26,226 nucleotides of DNA from Nitrosomonadaceae bacterium. Its GTDB lineage: Bacteria > Pseudomonadota > Gammaproteobacteria > Burkholderiales > Nitrosomonadaceae. Positions 8,894 through 17,101 of the stretch are shown piece after piece (positions within the stretch are counted from its first letter, which is position 1; each line of letters begins with the position of its first letter). The stretch covers positions 33,737-59,962 of the forward strand of contig CAKKRO010000031.1 in the NCBI GenBank assembly GCA_919902625.1, given 5' to 3'. The notes below the pieces were generated by a model, which was not told where the DNA came from, did not search any database, and saw only the letters and a program-made list of their open reading frames with translations. The translations under genes were made by a program, and so were the position numbers.

Positions 8894-11467
8894 TTAACCT
8901 AGTGCAATACGATTATTGATTTGTCCCAGCGACTTCTCAACTTGATCGACTAAAATAAGGCACAATTCGCCATCCTGCAAGTTGGATAGCGCGGCATCAA
9001 TAGCTATAGCTTCTCCAACAATCTCACTTATTTTCTGGGTCCGTTTGGCATTACCCAAGCCTTCCCGCAATAAAGTGATCACCTCTCCATCCGCACGGCC
9101 CCGCTGACACTGATCCTGATAAAGCACGACCTCATCAAATGCATCGCCCAGAATTCTGGTCTGTTGGCGGATATCTTCATCACGCCGGTCACCTGCCGCA
9201 CTAATCACTACCGAACGTTTTTTTGCTGGGATATTATCAATAGCGCTGACAAGCGCCTGTATCGCATCCGGGTTATGTCCATAATCCGCGATCAAGGTAG
9301 CATTGCGGTAATTGAAAAGATTAAAGCGCCCCGGTGCTGTTTGTGCATTGCTCACAAAACCTGCCAAACCGGCATGAATAACGGCCCAATCCAGATTCAG
9401 CGCCCAACCGGCACCAACAGCAGCCATCACATTTTCTATTTGAAAACTGATACTGCCATTCTTTGTCAGTGGAATGTCATTCAACGGTATCCGATATTCA
9501 CCCTCTTCACCCAAAGCAACAATACAGCCATCTTCCACATAGATTACACGTTTATGCTGTGCACGGTGCATTGCCAGCACCGGATGATGGCTATCGCGTG
9601 CAAAGAAAATAACTGAACCGGAGCAATGATCCGCCATACTGGCAACAAGCGGATCAGCCGCATTGAGTACTGCAGAACCAGTACCTGGCGCCACATTCTG
9701 CACAACGACCCGTTTAACAACAGCCAATTCTTCCGCAGTATTGACATAAGCCATACCCAAATGATCGCCCATACCGATATTAGTTACAACGGCAACATGG
9801 CAGCGATCAAAGCCCAGGCCTTCGCGTAACAACCCACCACGTGCGGTTTCCAAGACCGCTGCATCGACATCAGGATGAAAGAGCACATTCCTCGCACTTT
9901 TCGGACCACTACAATCTCCAGTATCAATACACTGCCCGTCAATATAAACGCCATCCGTACAGGCAACACCCACGCACTTGTTATCTTTCGCTAAAACATT
10001 AGCAATCAAACGAGCCGTCGTCGTCTTACCGTTAGTACCCGTCACGGCAATCACTGGAATACGCGCATCGTCGCCCTGAGGAAACATATTATCGATGATG
10101 GCTTCACCGACTGCACGTGATTTGCCGAAAGAAGGTTGCAAATGCATACGCAAGCCCGGTGCAGCATTAATTTCAATGACGCCGCCTCCTTGCTCTTCCA
10201 ATGAATTCATCACATTATCGCAAACAACATCAACCCCGCAGATATCCAGGCCTACCACTTGTGCAGCAGCAACCACACGCGCCGCCAGTTCAGGGTGAAC
10301 ATCGTCGGTCACATCAGTCGCTGTACCACCCGTTGATAAATTGGCATTGTTACGCAAAACAACACGCATCCCTTTGACTGGGATCGAATCAGCCGTTAAT
10401 TCCTGCGCCGCCAGATGAGTCAATGAAATTTCATCCAGATGAATTTTCGTCAACGAAGTGACATGGCCTTCACCACGCATCGGGTCGCGATTGATTTGCT
10501 CCACCAGTTGAGAGATGCTTTGCATCCCGTCACCAATAACTTGCGGAGGATCACGACGCGCAGCGGCTACCAGCTTATTACCGACGACCAGCATACGGTA
10601 ATCATGCCCGGGAATATAACGTTCAACCAGAACATTATGACTGATTTCAGATGCGATCATATAAGCAGCTTTCACTTGTTCAGCATCAATGAGATTGACT
10701 GTGACGCCTTTACCTTGATTACTATCCTGCGGCTTTATCACTACCGGAATGCCTATTTCACAAGCTGCCCTCCAGGCATCCTCCACGCTCCTTACCTTCC
10801 GGCCTAGCGGAACAGGGATACCAGCCGCATGCAACAAGGTTTTGGTCAATTCTTTGTCCTGCACAATAGATTCTGCAACAGCACTGGTCAAATCGCTTTC
10901 AGAAGCTTGAATGCGACGCTGTTTGCTACCCCAGCCAAACTGCACCAAACTGCCTTCCGTTAAACGACGGAAAGGAATACCACGTGCCACAGCAGCCTGA
11001 ACAATAGCCCCTGTACTCGGCCCGAGGCGTATACCTTCATTGAACTCACGTAAACGATACAAAGCATCATTCAAATCAAAAACAGTATCTTCAATCGCTG
11101 CAACGCATAAAGCTTGGGCTAACTCAAAAGCGAGCCTGCCAACTTTCTCTTCACTGTAGCCAACAATGACGCGATAGGTATCTGTTTCTGGCGTCCTAAC
11201 GGTATGACTAAAGGTAATCGGGCAACCTGCCTGTACTTGCAAGCCAAGTGTGGCGAATTCAAGCACATGCGCTATTGTGACGGCTTCATGATGCCCGGCA
11301 GGCTGGAGTAAAGAAATCTCCGGAAAGCGCTCACGCAATCGCGCTTCAAACCCCGTTATGGCGCCGATATCATTTTCAGAACCACTGCAAAAAACAGTAG
11401 CTTCAATAGAGGTATGCTGACTCCATAAATTGGGTCCACGCAATGCTCGCATACGCAAAACTTTCAT
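8894..11467 (-). CDS. cphA: Cyanophycin synthetase, full-length
   Basis: CphA polymerises Asp and Arg, using ATP, into the nitrogen-storage polymer cyanophycin (a poly-Asp backbone with Arg on each side chain). Three regions are visible: an N-terminal domain (about 1-160), an ATP-grasp domain (about 205-465, with VVIKPQDSNQGKGVTVNL and GGGVIEINAAPGLRMH) that extends the Asp backbone, and a Mur-ligase-like domain (about 470 to end) with the P-loop VTGTNGKTTTARL, ADYGHNPDAI and AAGDRRDED. The ATG at 11467 shares one base with the cphA' stop (TGATG), implying coupled translation; a GTG one codon earlier is also possible. At 857 residues it is the usual length. No cyanophycinase gene is in the window. 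Confidence 0.96.
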   Translation of the reverse strand: MKVLRMRALRGPNLWSQHTSIEATVFCSGSENDIGAITGFEARLRERFPEISLLQPAGHHEAVTIAHVLEFATLGLQVQAGCPITFSHTVRTPETDTYRVIVGYSEEKVGRLAFELAQALCVAAIEDTVFDLNDALYRLREFNEGIRLGPSTGAIVQAAVARGIPFRRLTEGSLVQFGWGSKQRRIQASESDLTSAVAESIVQDKELTKTLLHAAGIPVPLGRKVRSVEDAWRAACEIGIPVVIKPQDSNQGKGVTVNLIDAEQVKAAYMIASEISHNVLVERYIPGHDYRMLVVGNKLVAAARRDPPQVIGDGMQSISQLVEQINRDPMRGEGHVTSLTKIHLDEISLTHLAAQELTADSIPVKGMRVVLRNNANLSTGGTATDVTDDVHPELAARVVAAAQVVGLDICGVDVVCDNVMNSLEEQGGGVIEINAAPGLRMHLQPSFGKSRAVGEAIIDNMFPQGDDARIPVIAVTGTNGKTTTARLIANVLAKDNKCVGVACTDGVYIDGQCIDTGDCSGPKSARNVLFHPDVDAAVLETARGGLLREGLGFDRCHVAVVTNIGMGDHLGMAYVNTAEELAVVKRVVVQNVAPGTGSAVLNAADPLVASMADHCSGSVIFFARDSHHPVLAMHRAQHKRVIYVEDGCIVALGEEGEYRIPLNDIPLTKNGSISFQIENVMAAVGAGWALNLDWAVIHAGLAGFVSNAQTAPGRFNLFNYRNATLIADYGHNPDAIQALVSAIDNIPAKKRSVVISAAGDRRDEDIRQQTRILGDAFDEVVLYQDQCQRGRADGEVITLLREGLGNAKRTQKISEIVGEAIAIDAALSNLQDGELCLILVDQVEKSLGQINNRIALG

Positions 11468-13794
11468 CACTTGATTCCTTGAGTTTGTAATCCGGCAGGA
11501 AGATTCTGATTTCCGGGTTTATATTTATCCTGACTGAATCCGAATGTTTCGATTCCGATACGCATGAGATCAGATTCAATACCGAGTGCCCATGCAACTC
11601 CAATGGCAGCCAAAACATTTTCGATCTCCTGAGTGCTATGTCCGCCATGCGTTGAAGGCATTTCCATCAGTTTAATCAACGGCCATTCATCAGAACCGGT
11701 CACGAGCGTGATCCAGTCATTACGTACTATTACAGCGCGCTTACCTTGTGCGGGGCCAGTTCCATTGGTACGATGCCGAACCATCACAGGCAAATCTGGC
11801 TCACTGCTGAAGAAAATAACCTCACCATGGCACAATCCGGAGATCTCAACTAACATCTCTTCCCTGGCATTCAGTACTGCAGCACCCATTGGCAGTTTGA
11901 CATGCTTTTCCACATCATCAATTGCCGCCGCTGTCGGTGTCACTACATCGACCTGAGTACGAAGCACAGTAAAAACCTGCTTAAGCGTTTCAATTCCATT
12001 GCGGCCAAAATGACGGACAGGATCAACATTAGTGATCACACCAACCTGACAACTATCGTAAGCTAATCCTTCATTCAGAATGGCATCAAAACCATTCTCA
12101 AACACAACCGCTTCAACGGTTGGATTCATCAGAGCACGATTAGCCGCAGACCAATTGGCACTGTTGTTCTTATCAATCTGCCTATAATCCAGATAAAGCC
12201 CATCACTACAGGCCAAACCCGTCTGCCTACCCGAAAGCATCAATAATCTGGCAACAATGTACGCGACCGTCGTCTTGCCATAACTGCCGGTAATTCCCAC
12301 AATAGGAATACGCCCGCTATCCTGGTCTGGAAACAGATGGTCGACAATCGCTTTTCCAACGGGCCGCGGGGTGCCAACCGCTGGCTTGATGTGCATTAAC
12401 AGGCTTGGGCCGGCGTTCACTTCAACAATGGCGCCGCCTTGTTCACTCAGAGGGCGAGAGATATCGTTGACCACCAGATCAATGCCCGCAATATCCAGAC
12501 CGATGATGCGGGCAGCCAGTGATGCGATGGATGCCGTGCTGGGGTGAACTTCATCCGTAACATCGAATGCATGATTACCGTTACGCTGGATCAGAACCTT
12601 GGTGCCCGCAGGAACAATCGAATCACTATGATAGCCCTGATGGACAATTTCCATTTGTGCCGCGCTATCCAGGCGAATCAGATTCAGCGGATGGTCTTCT
12701 GTCGTCCCGCGCCGTGGATCAGAATTGATCTGGGATTCAATTAATTCAGTAACGGTTGAAATACCGTCCCCAATGATGGATACCGAATCACCGCGTGTCG
12801 CAGCGATAAGCTTTCCGCCCACAATCAACAGGCGATGCTCGGTACCCGTAATATACCGTTCAACTAATACGTCCGTACCTTCTCTGAGCGCAATGTGGTA
12901 CGCCGATTGAATTTCTTCCCGGCGGGTTAATTCAATAAAAACTCCCCGTCCATGGTTCCCGTCACAAGGCTTTATGACAACCGGCATGCCGATATCATTA
13001 GCGGCCTCCCAGGCATCCTCGGCACTCTCAACGATACGTCCTTCTGGAACAGGAACACCGCAAGACTGCAACAAAGACTTCGTCAAATCCTTATCACGGG
13101 AAATACTTTCTGCGATAGCGGGAGTACGATCTGTTTCTGCTGTCCAGATATGGCGGCAACGAGCGCCATATCCCAGTTGCACAAGGTTCCCCTTGGCAAG
13201 AAGCCGGGTGGCCGGAATATTGCGAGCTACAGCAGCATCCACGATGCATGCGGTAGAAGGTCCAAGCCAGAGCGAATCCACCAAGTCACGAAGATGGCTG
13301 ATAGCGCCATCCACATCGTAAGATGGACGGGGAGATTGCTGAAAATTCATGGCTGCCAGCACCAGCTCTCGAGCCGAGTATAAAGCTGCTTGCGTAATTT
13401 CCGCGTGCCAGGCACTTAATGCCACTTTGTATACACCACGTACCGAAGTTTCACGTGCTCGGCCAAAACCACCACGCATGCCGGCCAGATTCTGCAGTTC
13501 CAATGTAACATGTTCAAGAATATGACAAGGCCAAGTGCCTTCCTTTACTCGACGTAAGAAACCACCCCGTTCTTCATAACTGCAACGGTGTTCAATCAGT
13601 GACGGAAGCCATTCTGACAGGCGCTCATAAAAACCGGGGATCGTATCAGAAGGAAAATCCTCAAGTTGACCGATATCAACCGTAGCTTCAAGGGCAGGAT
13701 AATAAGTCCAGATATTAGGACCATTCAGGTGCTTGATCTCAAGAAACTTAATATCTTTTGTACCAGCGCAATCTAAATTTGAGCCATTCGACAT
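11467..13794 (-). CDS. Second cyanophycin synthetase (CphA' type), lacks C-terminal Mur domain
   Basis: Paralogue of the adjacent CphA, 775 residues. The N-terminal domain begins KFLEIKHLNGPNIWTYYPAL. The ATP-grasp domain has VVIKPCDGNHGRGVFIEL (about 272-289) and EQGGAIVEVNAGPSL. The Mur-like middle domain has the P-loop ITGSYGKTTVAY (about 501-512). The alignment with CphA stops near residue 750, so about 140 residues corresponding to the last Mur-ligase subdomain are missing and replaced by a short Gly/Gln/Asn-rich tail. Tandem cphA'-cphA pairs are known in betaproteobacteria, so this is probably natural and not a broken gene. The first about 13 residues precede the family core and are encoded partly by a direct repeat also found at 17075. 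Ribosome site weak. Confidence 0.92.
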   Translation of the reverse strand: MSNGSNLDCAGTKDIKFLEIKHLNGPNIWTYYPALEATVDIGQLEDFPSDTIPGFYERLSEWLPSLIEHRCSYEERGGFLRRVKEGTWPCHILEHVTLELQNLAGMRGGFGRARETSVRGVYKVALSAWHAEITQAALYSARELVLAAMNFQQSPRPSYDVDGAISHLRDLVDSLWLGPSTACIVDAAVARNIPATRLLAKGNLVQLGYGARCRHIWTAETDRTPAIAESISRDKDLTKSLLQSCGVPVPEGRIVESAEDAWEAANDIGMPVVIKPCDGNHGRGVFIELTRREEIQSAYHIALREGTDVLVERYITGTEHRLLIVGGKLIAATRGDSVSIIGDGISTVTELIESQINSDPRRGTTEDHPLNLIRLDSAAQMEIVHQGYHSDSIVPAGTKVLIQRNGNHAFDVTDEVHPSTASIASLAARIIGLDIAGIDLVVNDISRPLSEQGGAIVEVNAGPSLLMHIKPAVGTPRPVGKAIVDHLFPDQDSGRIPIVGITGSYGKTTVAYIVARLLMLSGRQTGLACSDGLYLDYRQIDKNNSANWSAANRALMNPTVEAVVFENGFDAILNEGLAYDSCQVGVITNVDPVRHFGRNGIETLKQVFTVLRTQVDVVTPTAAAIDDVEKHVKLPMGAAVLNAREEMLVEISGLCHGEVIFFSSEPDLPVMVRHRTNGTGPAQGKRAVIVRNDWITLVTGSDEWPLIKLMEMPSTHGGHSTQEIENVLAAIGVAWALGIESDLMRIGIETFGFSQDKYKPGNQNLPAGLQTQGIK

Positions 13795-13861
13795 AAATTT
13801 GAATCAGGAAGAAGAAAGCGTATTAACGCTGCTCAAACCAATTGGTTTACAAAAAACAAAA
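13768..13861. repeat. Direct repeat copy A (cphA' leader plus first codons)
   Basis: Ninety-four bases match 17075-17168 in the same orientation with three mismatches (13838, 13843, 13858), at a constant offset of 3307. The copy covers the first nine codons of cphA' and the 67 bases upstream of its ATG. Read on the minus strand it contains a perfect 14-base palindrome AAACCAATTGGTTT (13835-13848) and a hairpin AGCGT-TAAT-ACGCT (13817-13830) followed by a T-rich stretch. The repeat is not an insertion-sequence end I recognise. Confidence 0.95.
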
Positions 13862-13980
13862 CATTTTTTTGACAGCATATTATCGCGGAATGAATGTCCA
13901 CTTCCCTGAATGGCATCAAGATATGCCAAAGTAGTGGTGTAATAGTGCTGAAAACGGTTTAAATGGAGAGGACTATAAGG

Positions 13981-14024
13981 TGTAGTGCAAATTTGAATGA
14001 ATCATTCATGCAATTTCTACTACA
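13981..14024 (-). terminator. Imperfect hairpin downstream of the small membrane protein gene
   Basis: TGTAGT (13981-13986) pairs with ACTACA (14019-14024), and inside it TGAATGA (13994-14000) pairs with TCATTCA (14002-14008), giving a long imperfect stem 18 bases past the stop codon at 14042. No T-run follows, so a factor-independent terminator is not shown. It could protect the 3' end of the transcript or be a chance palindrome. Confidence 0.3.
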
Positions 14025-14041
14025 AATTAGAATATTCCTTA

Positions 14042-14311
14042 TCAAGAATTTTGCTTCCTTTCCATTTTCTGCTTCCACTTGATTGTTCCGAACGTACCTA
14101 AATATGCACCTATAAAAGCAGCAGCTATATAGATTTTGTTCTCTACATAACTAGTCACCGTAAATGCGGTAACCAGAATAATCATGGCTGACCAGAATGC
14201 AGCGGCATGTGCTTTTCTTTCTTCCACATCGATGAAATAGAGTGTCCAGCACACATCTGCGACTGCCATTGCTATCATGATTAACAAAAACGTAACAATT
14301 GAAAATTCCAT
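14042..14311 (-). CDS. Small three-helix membrane protein of unknown function
   Basis: I do not recognise a named family. The 89 residues contain three likely membrane helices, about 4-27, 39-56 and 60-78. A conserved-looking DVCWTLYFIDVEERK loop follows the first helix, and the tail is Lys-rich (KWKQKMERKQ), presumably cytoplasmic. The start is well supported: AAGGTGG (14316-14322 on the minus strand) lies four bases before the ATG. It is last in the ATP-grasp/GNAT/DapF-like series but separated from the DapF-like gene by 213 bp, so it may have its own promoter. It could be a transporter accessory or simply a passenger. Confidence 0.7.
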   Translation of the reverse strand: MEFSIVTFLLIMIAMAVADVCWTLYFIDVEERKAHAAAFWSAMIILVTAFTVTSYVENKIYIAAAFIGAYLGTFGTIKWKQKMERKQNS

Positions 14312-14345
14312 ATAGCCACCTTAAAAAAAGCAGTGCGCCGAATCC

Positions 14346-14364
14346 AGGAGTCCGACAGACTCCT
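14346..14364. repeat. Perfect 7-bp palindromic hairpin, 5-base loop
   Basis: AGGAGTC (14346-14352) and GACTCCT (14358-14364) are exact complements around CGACA. On the minus strand a run of seven T follows, but only after 16 further bases, so it is a poor intrinsic terminator for the DapF-like gene. It might be a remnant end of a mobile element; no transposase is nearby to support that. Confidence 0.35.
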
Positions 14365-14524
14365 AGCGACCTGTAAACGGTTATGATTTGTTCAGATTGA
14401 CTTGCCTGTTTCCTTGCTTTCGATGATCCGCCTAAGCCATTTTTCTCCAATGAAGGTCTTGACCATGCTTTCGCCTCTTGTTTTTTCTCTGATAATCAAT
14501 GCAAACCAGAGGGTAAGTTGTTAA

Positions 14525-15352
14525 TCACCAGCAATGTTGATGGTGACGGTAATAAATAGGGATAGTTGGTTTTGGATAAATGTCATTCACAAATCCGATG
14601 ACCTTCCCTTGATAACGGGTCTGGCCGCGAATCGATAAGTGCCCGTTACTCTCCGTGATTTCCAGGCTTCCTCCGAGCGAATTCGTGATGAGCGGCAGCT
14701 TCATCCCGAAGACCTTGGTTGCGACGTATGCGCTTGCTGCGCTTCCTGTTCCGCAGCTTTGAGTGACGTCTTCAACACCCACTTCATACGTGCACACCGA
14801 GATACCTCCCTGGTTGCGCCAGATGAAATCGACATTAACACCTTCCGGATAACCGACGAGTTCACACAGAGATTTTTCTTCGCGTAAGGATCTGCCAAAT
14901 ATCCTTGCGGTCTCCACATCAAGTTCCGAACCGATGACCACCACATGCGGAACACCGGTAAAGACGAAATGGAGCTGCTGGGTAATCTGCCGGTAGTCTC
15001 GTGCTTCACCCAAATTTACTTCGGTAAGGTCATCGATCACGCGTACCTCTTTCCTGCCGTCGCCGGTGACGATTGAAAACATATCGCTGGAAATGTGAGT
15101 GTCGCGCAAGTAGCGCGTCGCACAGCGCAGACCGTTGCCGCACATGGTCTCTTCAGTGCCGTCGCTATCAAAAATCTTCATCGTGGGCACTCCATGCAAC
15201 CGGTCAACGTAGAGAATGCCATCGGTCTCGTGCTGCGTCGCCAGCGCGTTTGAAATGAGCGATCGATCAAACCCAGCCAGAGGCGTTTTCATTTCATCCA
15301 CTACGAGAAAAGAATTACCGCATCCATCCATCTTTGTCGCTTTGATTCTCAT
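14525..15352 (-). CDS. DapF-fold amino-acid epimerase/racemase, substrate probably not diaminopimelate
   Basis: Pyridoxal-independent two-cysteine epimerase fold, 275 residues. Both catalytic cysteines are present: Cys71 in MCGNGLR and Cys200 in SCGTGSA, so epimerase chemistry is expected. In true diaminopimelate epimerase (H. influenzae numbering) the far end of the substrate is held by Asn64, Asn157, Asn190 and Arg209. By eye these correspond to Asp62 (IFDSDG), Val134 (TGVPH), Asn173 (VNVDF) and Val191 (YEVGV): three of four are changed. Related non-DAP enzymes include the histidine racemase CntK and O-ureidoserine racemase DcsC. The gene is 68 bp after the GNAT gene on the same strand. The housekeeping dapF is presumably elsewhere. 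The tail (residues 260-275, His/Tyr/Trp-rich) is unusual. Confidence 0.88.
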   Translation of the reverse strand: MRIKATKMDGCGNSFLVVDEMKTPLAGFDRSLISNALATQHETDGILYVDRLHGVPTMKIFDSDGTEETMCGNGLRCATRYLRDTHISSDMFSIVTGDGRKEVRVIDDLTEVNLGEARDYRQITQQLHFVFTGVPHVVVIGSELDVETARIFGRSLREEKSLCELVGYPEGVNVDFIWRNQGGISVCTYEVGVEDVTQSCGTGSAASAYVATKVFGMKLPLITNSLGGSLEITESNGHLSIRGQTRYQGKVIGFVNDIYPKPTIPIYYRHHQHCW

Positions 15353-15420
15353 GGTTGTGTATGCCTTATGAATGTATTGTTATGCAATAGCAAGTAACAT
15401 AAAGAGATTTCTGTATCTGA

Positions 15421-15867
15421 CTATGGTTTATACCCCATCCGTCTTGTGAGATGCGCCTGGGCCACTCCTGGGATAAATTCGTCTTGCACAATGCCGGTCA
15501 GGGCAAAACCATTTCGAAGATAAAACCTTAAGCTTTCATTAGCATCGGCATCGGTCACGACATTGAGGATTTTTCCTCCCTGCTGTTCGATCTCGGCGAA
15601 AATGCTGTCCAGCATAAGAGAACCGTATCCTTTGCTGCGATGTTGTTTGTCAACTGCAAGCGTAAGCAGGTGGTAAGTATCAACCGTTCTTCTGGCAACC
15701 GCATAACCGACCGGATCTCCATTGTCTATGGCACAAACGCCGAAACTCTTACCATGCGTGACGTCTTCCAGCTCGTCATGAATTGACGATTGGTACATAG
15801 AACCGATATCTTGTAGCGCAATCTTTACAAGACCAGGAAACAATTCTTTCGAGATGGGCACAATCAT
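15421..15867 (-). CDS. GNAT-family N-acetyltransferase
   Basis: A 148-residue single-domain acetyltransferase. The acetyl-CoA pyrophosphate-binding motif is RSKGYGSLM (about 77-85), preceded by the strand HLLTLAVDKQH; the later region VTDADANESLRFYLRNGF is the usual GNAT motif B. The substrate cannot be read from sequence. Its ATG overlaps the stop of the upstream ATP-grasp gene by four bases (ATGA), so the two are translationally coupled and probably act on the same small molecule, for example acetylating an amino group as protection, release or self-resistance. That role is inference. Confidence 0.9.
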   Translation of the reverse strand: MIVPISKELFPGLVKIALQDIGSMYQSSIHDELEDVTHGKSFGVCAIDNGDPVGYAVARRTVDTYHLLTLAVDKQHRSKGYGSLMLDSIFAEIEQQGGKILNVVTDADANESLRFYLRNGFALTGIVQDEFIPGVAQAHLTRRMGYKP

Positions 15868-16973
15868 AATGTTTTGTCCTCTCCTGCCTGTTCTCCCAGC
15901 AGCGTATACGTCCGGTCACGATAGGTAATCGCGCCTGCTTTTGTTGCCTTATTGATGGCAAGGTTCGCCAATTCCTCAAGTAATTCAGTCTTTCCTGTGA
16001 ATTGTGCTGGATACAGCGAAGAGAGCCGTTGCACAGCAGCGTTGACGATCAGCGCAATCATGCCATCATGTGCGATGTTTGCGTGACGGCACATGTTGGT
16101 GAGATCAGCTTCGGTTGGATGAACGCCAGGAATCACGTTGGCTTCAAGGAAATAGAGTTGGCCATCCCGTTCGCGAAAATCCATGCGGTTATAGTCGCGT
16201 ACTTCAAGCGCTTCATGCGCTTTGATGGCGAGCTTCGCGAAGCTTTTCGTCTTTTCAGTCCAGGCAAGATGTGAGATATACGGATTCTCAATGTCTTTTA
16301 CGTGTGGATCGCGCACCAGCGGCTGTCCTGGAATCTTTGCGAAGTCGATCTCCAAGATCGGCAGCACATAGCTTCCGATAATGCCAATTGTATATTCATT
16401 GCCGGGCAAGAATTCTTCAACGAGCGCCGGTTGATTGAACTGCATGTAGATTGTTTCTACGGCATCATTAAGTTCCAACAAATCGTGCACTTTGCTTTTT
16501 TGGTTGATACCGATACTGGTTCCTTCACTGTAGGGTTTGACCATTAGGGGAAAAGACAAATCCTCAAGCCGCCCTCCCGGTACCATAAGCTGGAATCGCG
16601 CAGTCGGTACGCCGTCATATGCGACAATCCTTTTTGCCGTTGCTTTATCCATCTTGTTGATGAAGGTTTTGGGACTGCTGCCGGTATAAGGAATGTGCAA
16701 GTGTTCACAAAAGAATGGAACAATGGCCTCACGCAATTCTTTTTCATCGAGACCTTCTGCGTTATTGAAGACTAAATCGATATGATTCTTGCGCCTTTCG
16801 AGTTGATGATAAATATCAGAACCCACATCAATCAATCCCACATTCGCACCAGTGAGTTCCAGCGCTGCTATCACCGCTTCGATAGTAGCCGGGCTTTCGA
16901 ATTCACCATAGCGTTCGTCTTCCATGCCCGGCTTTCTTACATTACAGGTATAAGCAATATTGAGTTTTTTCAT
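15864..16973 (-). CDS. ATP-grasp amide ligase related to D-Ala-D-Ala ligase
   Basis: A 369-residue ATP-grasp protein: IPYTGS (94-99) and MDKATAK (108-114) of the N-terminal and linker region, VKPYSEGTSIG with Lys146, EEF near 186-188, and the metal and ATP site NRMDF...FLEANVIPG (Arg263, Asp265, Glu277, Asn279). It forms an acyl phosphate and an amide bond. It differs from Ddl: the N-terminal HGxxGEDG loop is replaced by VFNNAEGLDEKE, and the serine-bearing HSLxP after the last motif is replaced by HPTEADL. So D-Ala-D-Ala is an unlikely product; related proteins occur in small peptide pathways. First gene of an operon with the GNAT and DapF-like genes. Its upstream region carries a copy of the cphA' leader. 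Confidence 0.9.
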   Translation of the reverse strand: MKKLNIAYTCNVRKPGMEDERYGEFESPATIEAVIAALELTGANVGLIDVGSDIYHQLERRKNHIDLVFNNAEGLDEKELREAIVPFFCEHLHIPYTGSSPKTFINKMDKATAKRIVAYDGVPTARFQLMVPGGRLEDLSFPLMVKPYSEGTSIGINQKSKVHDLLELNDAVETIYMQFNQPALVEEFLPGNEYTIGIIGSYVLPILEIDFAKIPGQPLVRDPHVKDIENPYISHLAWTEKTKSFAKLAIKAHEALEVRDYNRMDFRERDGQLYFLEANVIPGVHPTEADLTNMCRHANIAHDGMIALIVNAAVQRLSSLYPAQFTGKTELLEELANLAINKATKAGAITYRDRTYTLLGEQAGEDKTL

Positions 16974-17032
16974 AGCGACGGAAATGTATAAGAAAAATTA
17001 GCGCCCTTTTTTATCAAGTAAAATATCTATAA

Positions 17033-17101
17033 TCAAGGATTTAATTTCAATAAACTTACATCTTTGACACTATGGCAATCTAAATTTGAGCCATTCGACA
17101 T
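17033..17101 (-). pseudogene. Remnant of cphA' 5' end / 22-codon leader ORF
   Basis: From the ATG at 17101 the first nine codons are identical to those of cphA' (MSNGSNLDC). The frame then diverges and stops at 17033-17035 after 22 codons. Beyond the repeat, aligning by eye with one single-base gap still matches cphA' at most positions for about 40 bases (AAAGAT and AAGTTT blocks, then TTGA), so this looks like a decayed and frameshifted cphA' start. It lies 83 bases downstream of DUF1854, where an intact cphA' would be expected in an uninterrupted operon. It could now act as a short leader ORF for the ATP-grasp operon. Confidence 0.55.

Larger units (their letters stand above)
13862..17074. 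other. Candidate inserted segment between DUF1854 and cphA'
   Basis: About 3.2 kb lie between the two direct repeats and hold four minus-strand genes (ATP-grasp, GNAT, DapF-like, small membrane protein) not normally part of a cyanophycin operon. Both flanks belong to that operon: DUF1854 on one side and cphA' on the other, with the repeat derived from the cphA' start. This is the structure expected after single-crossover integration of a circle carrying a cphA' 5' fragment, or after recombination between cphA' alleles. No transposase or integrase is present. The gap 13862-14041 holds one imperfect hairpin; the gap 14312-14524 holds a short palindrome; otherwise I see nothing in them. Confidence 0.6.

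Noticed and set aside
9164..9616. Plus-strand 150-codon ORF inside cphA
   Set aside because: Antisense shadow of a well-conserved cphA region; composition shows no domain.
14151..14450. 99-codon minus-strand ORF
   Set aside because: Mostly overlaps the small membrane protein gene in another frame. The latter has a strong ribosome site and convincing helices.
14392..14466. Minus-strand 24-codon ORF with an AGAGG box, between the DapF-like and small membrane protein genes
   Set aside because: Short, basic, no recognised relatives and no overlap with neighbours. Cannot be told from chance without comparison.
13862..17074. Insertion-sequence or integron origin of the insert
   Set aside because: No transposase, integrase, attC-like array or short target duplication was found. 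The flanking repeats are cphA' sequence, which points to homologous recombination.
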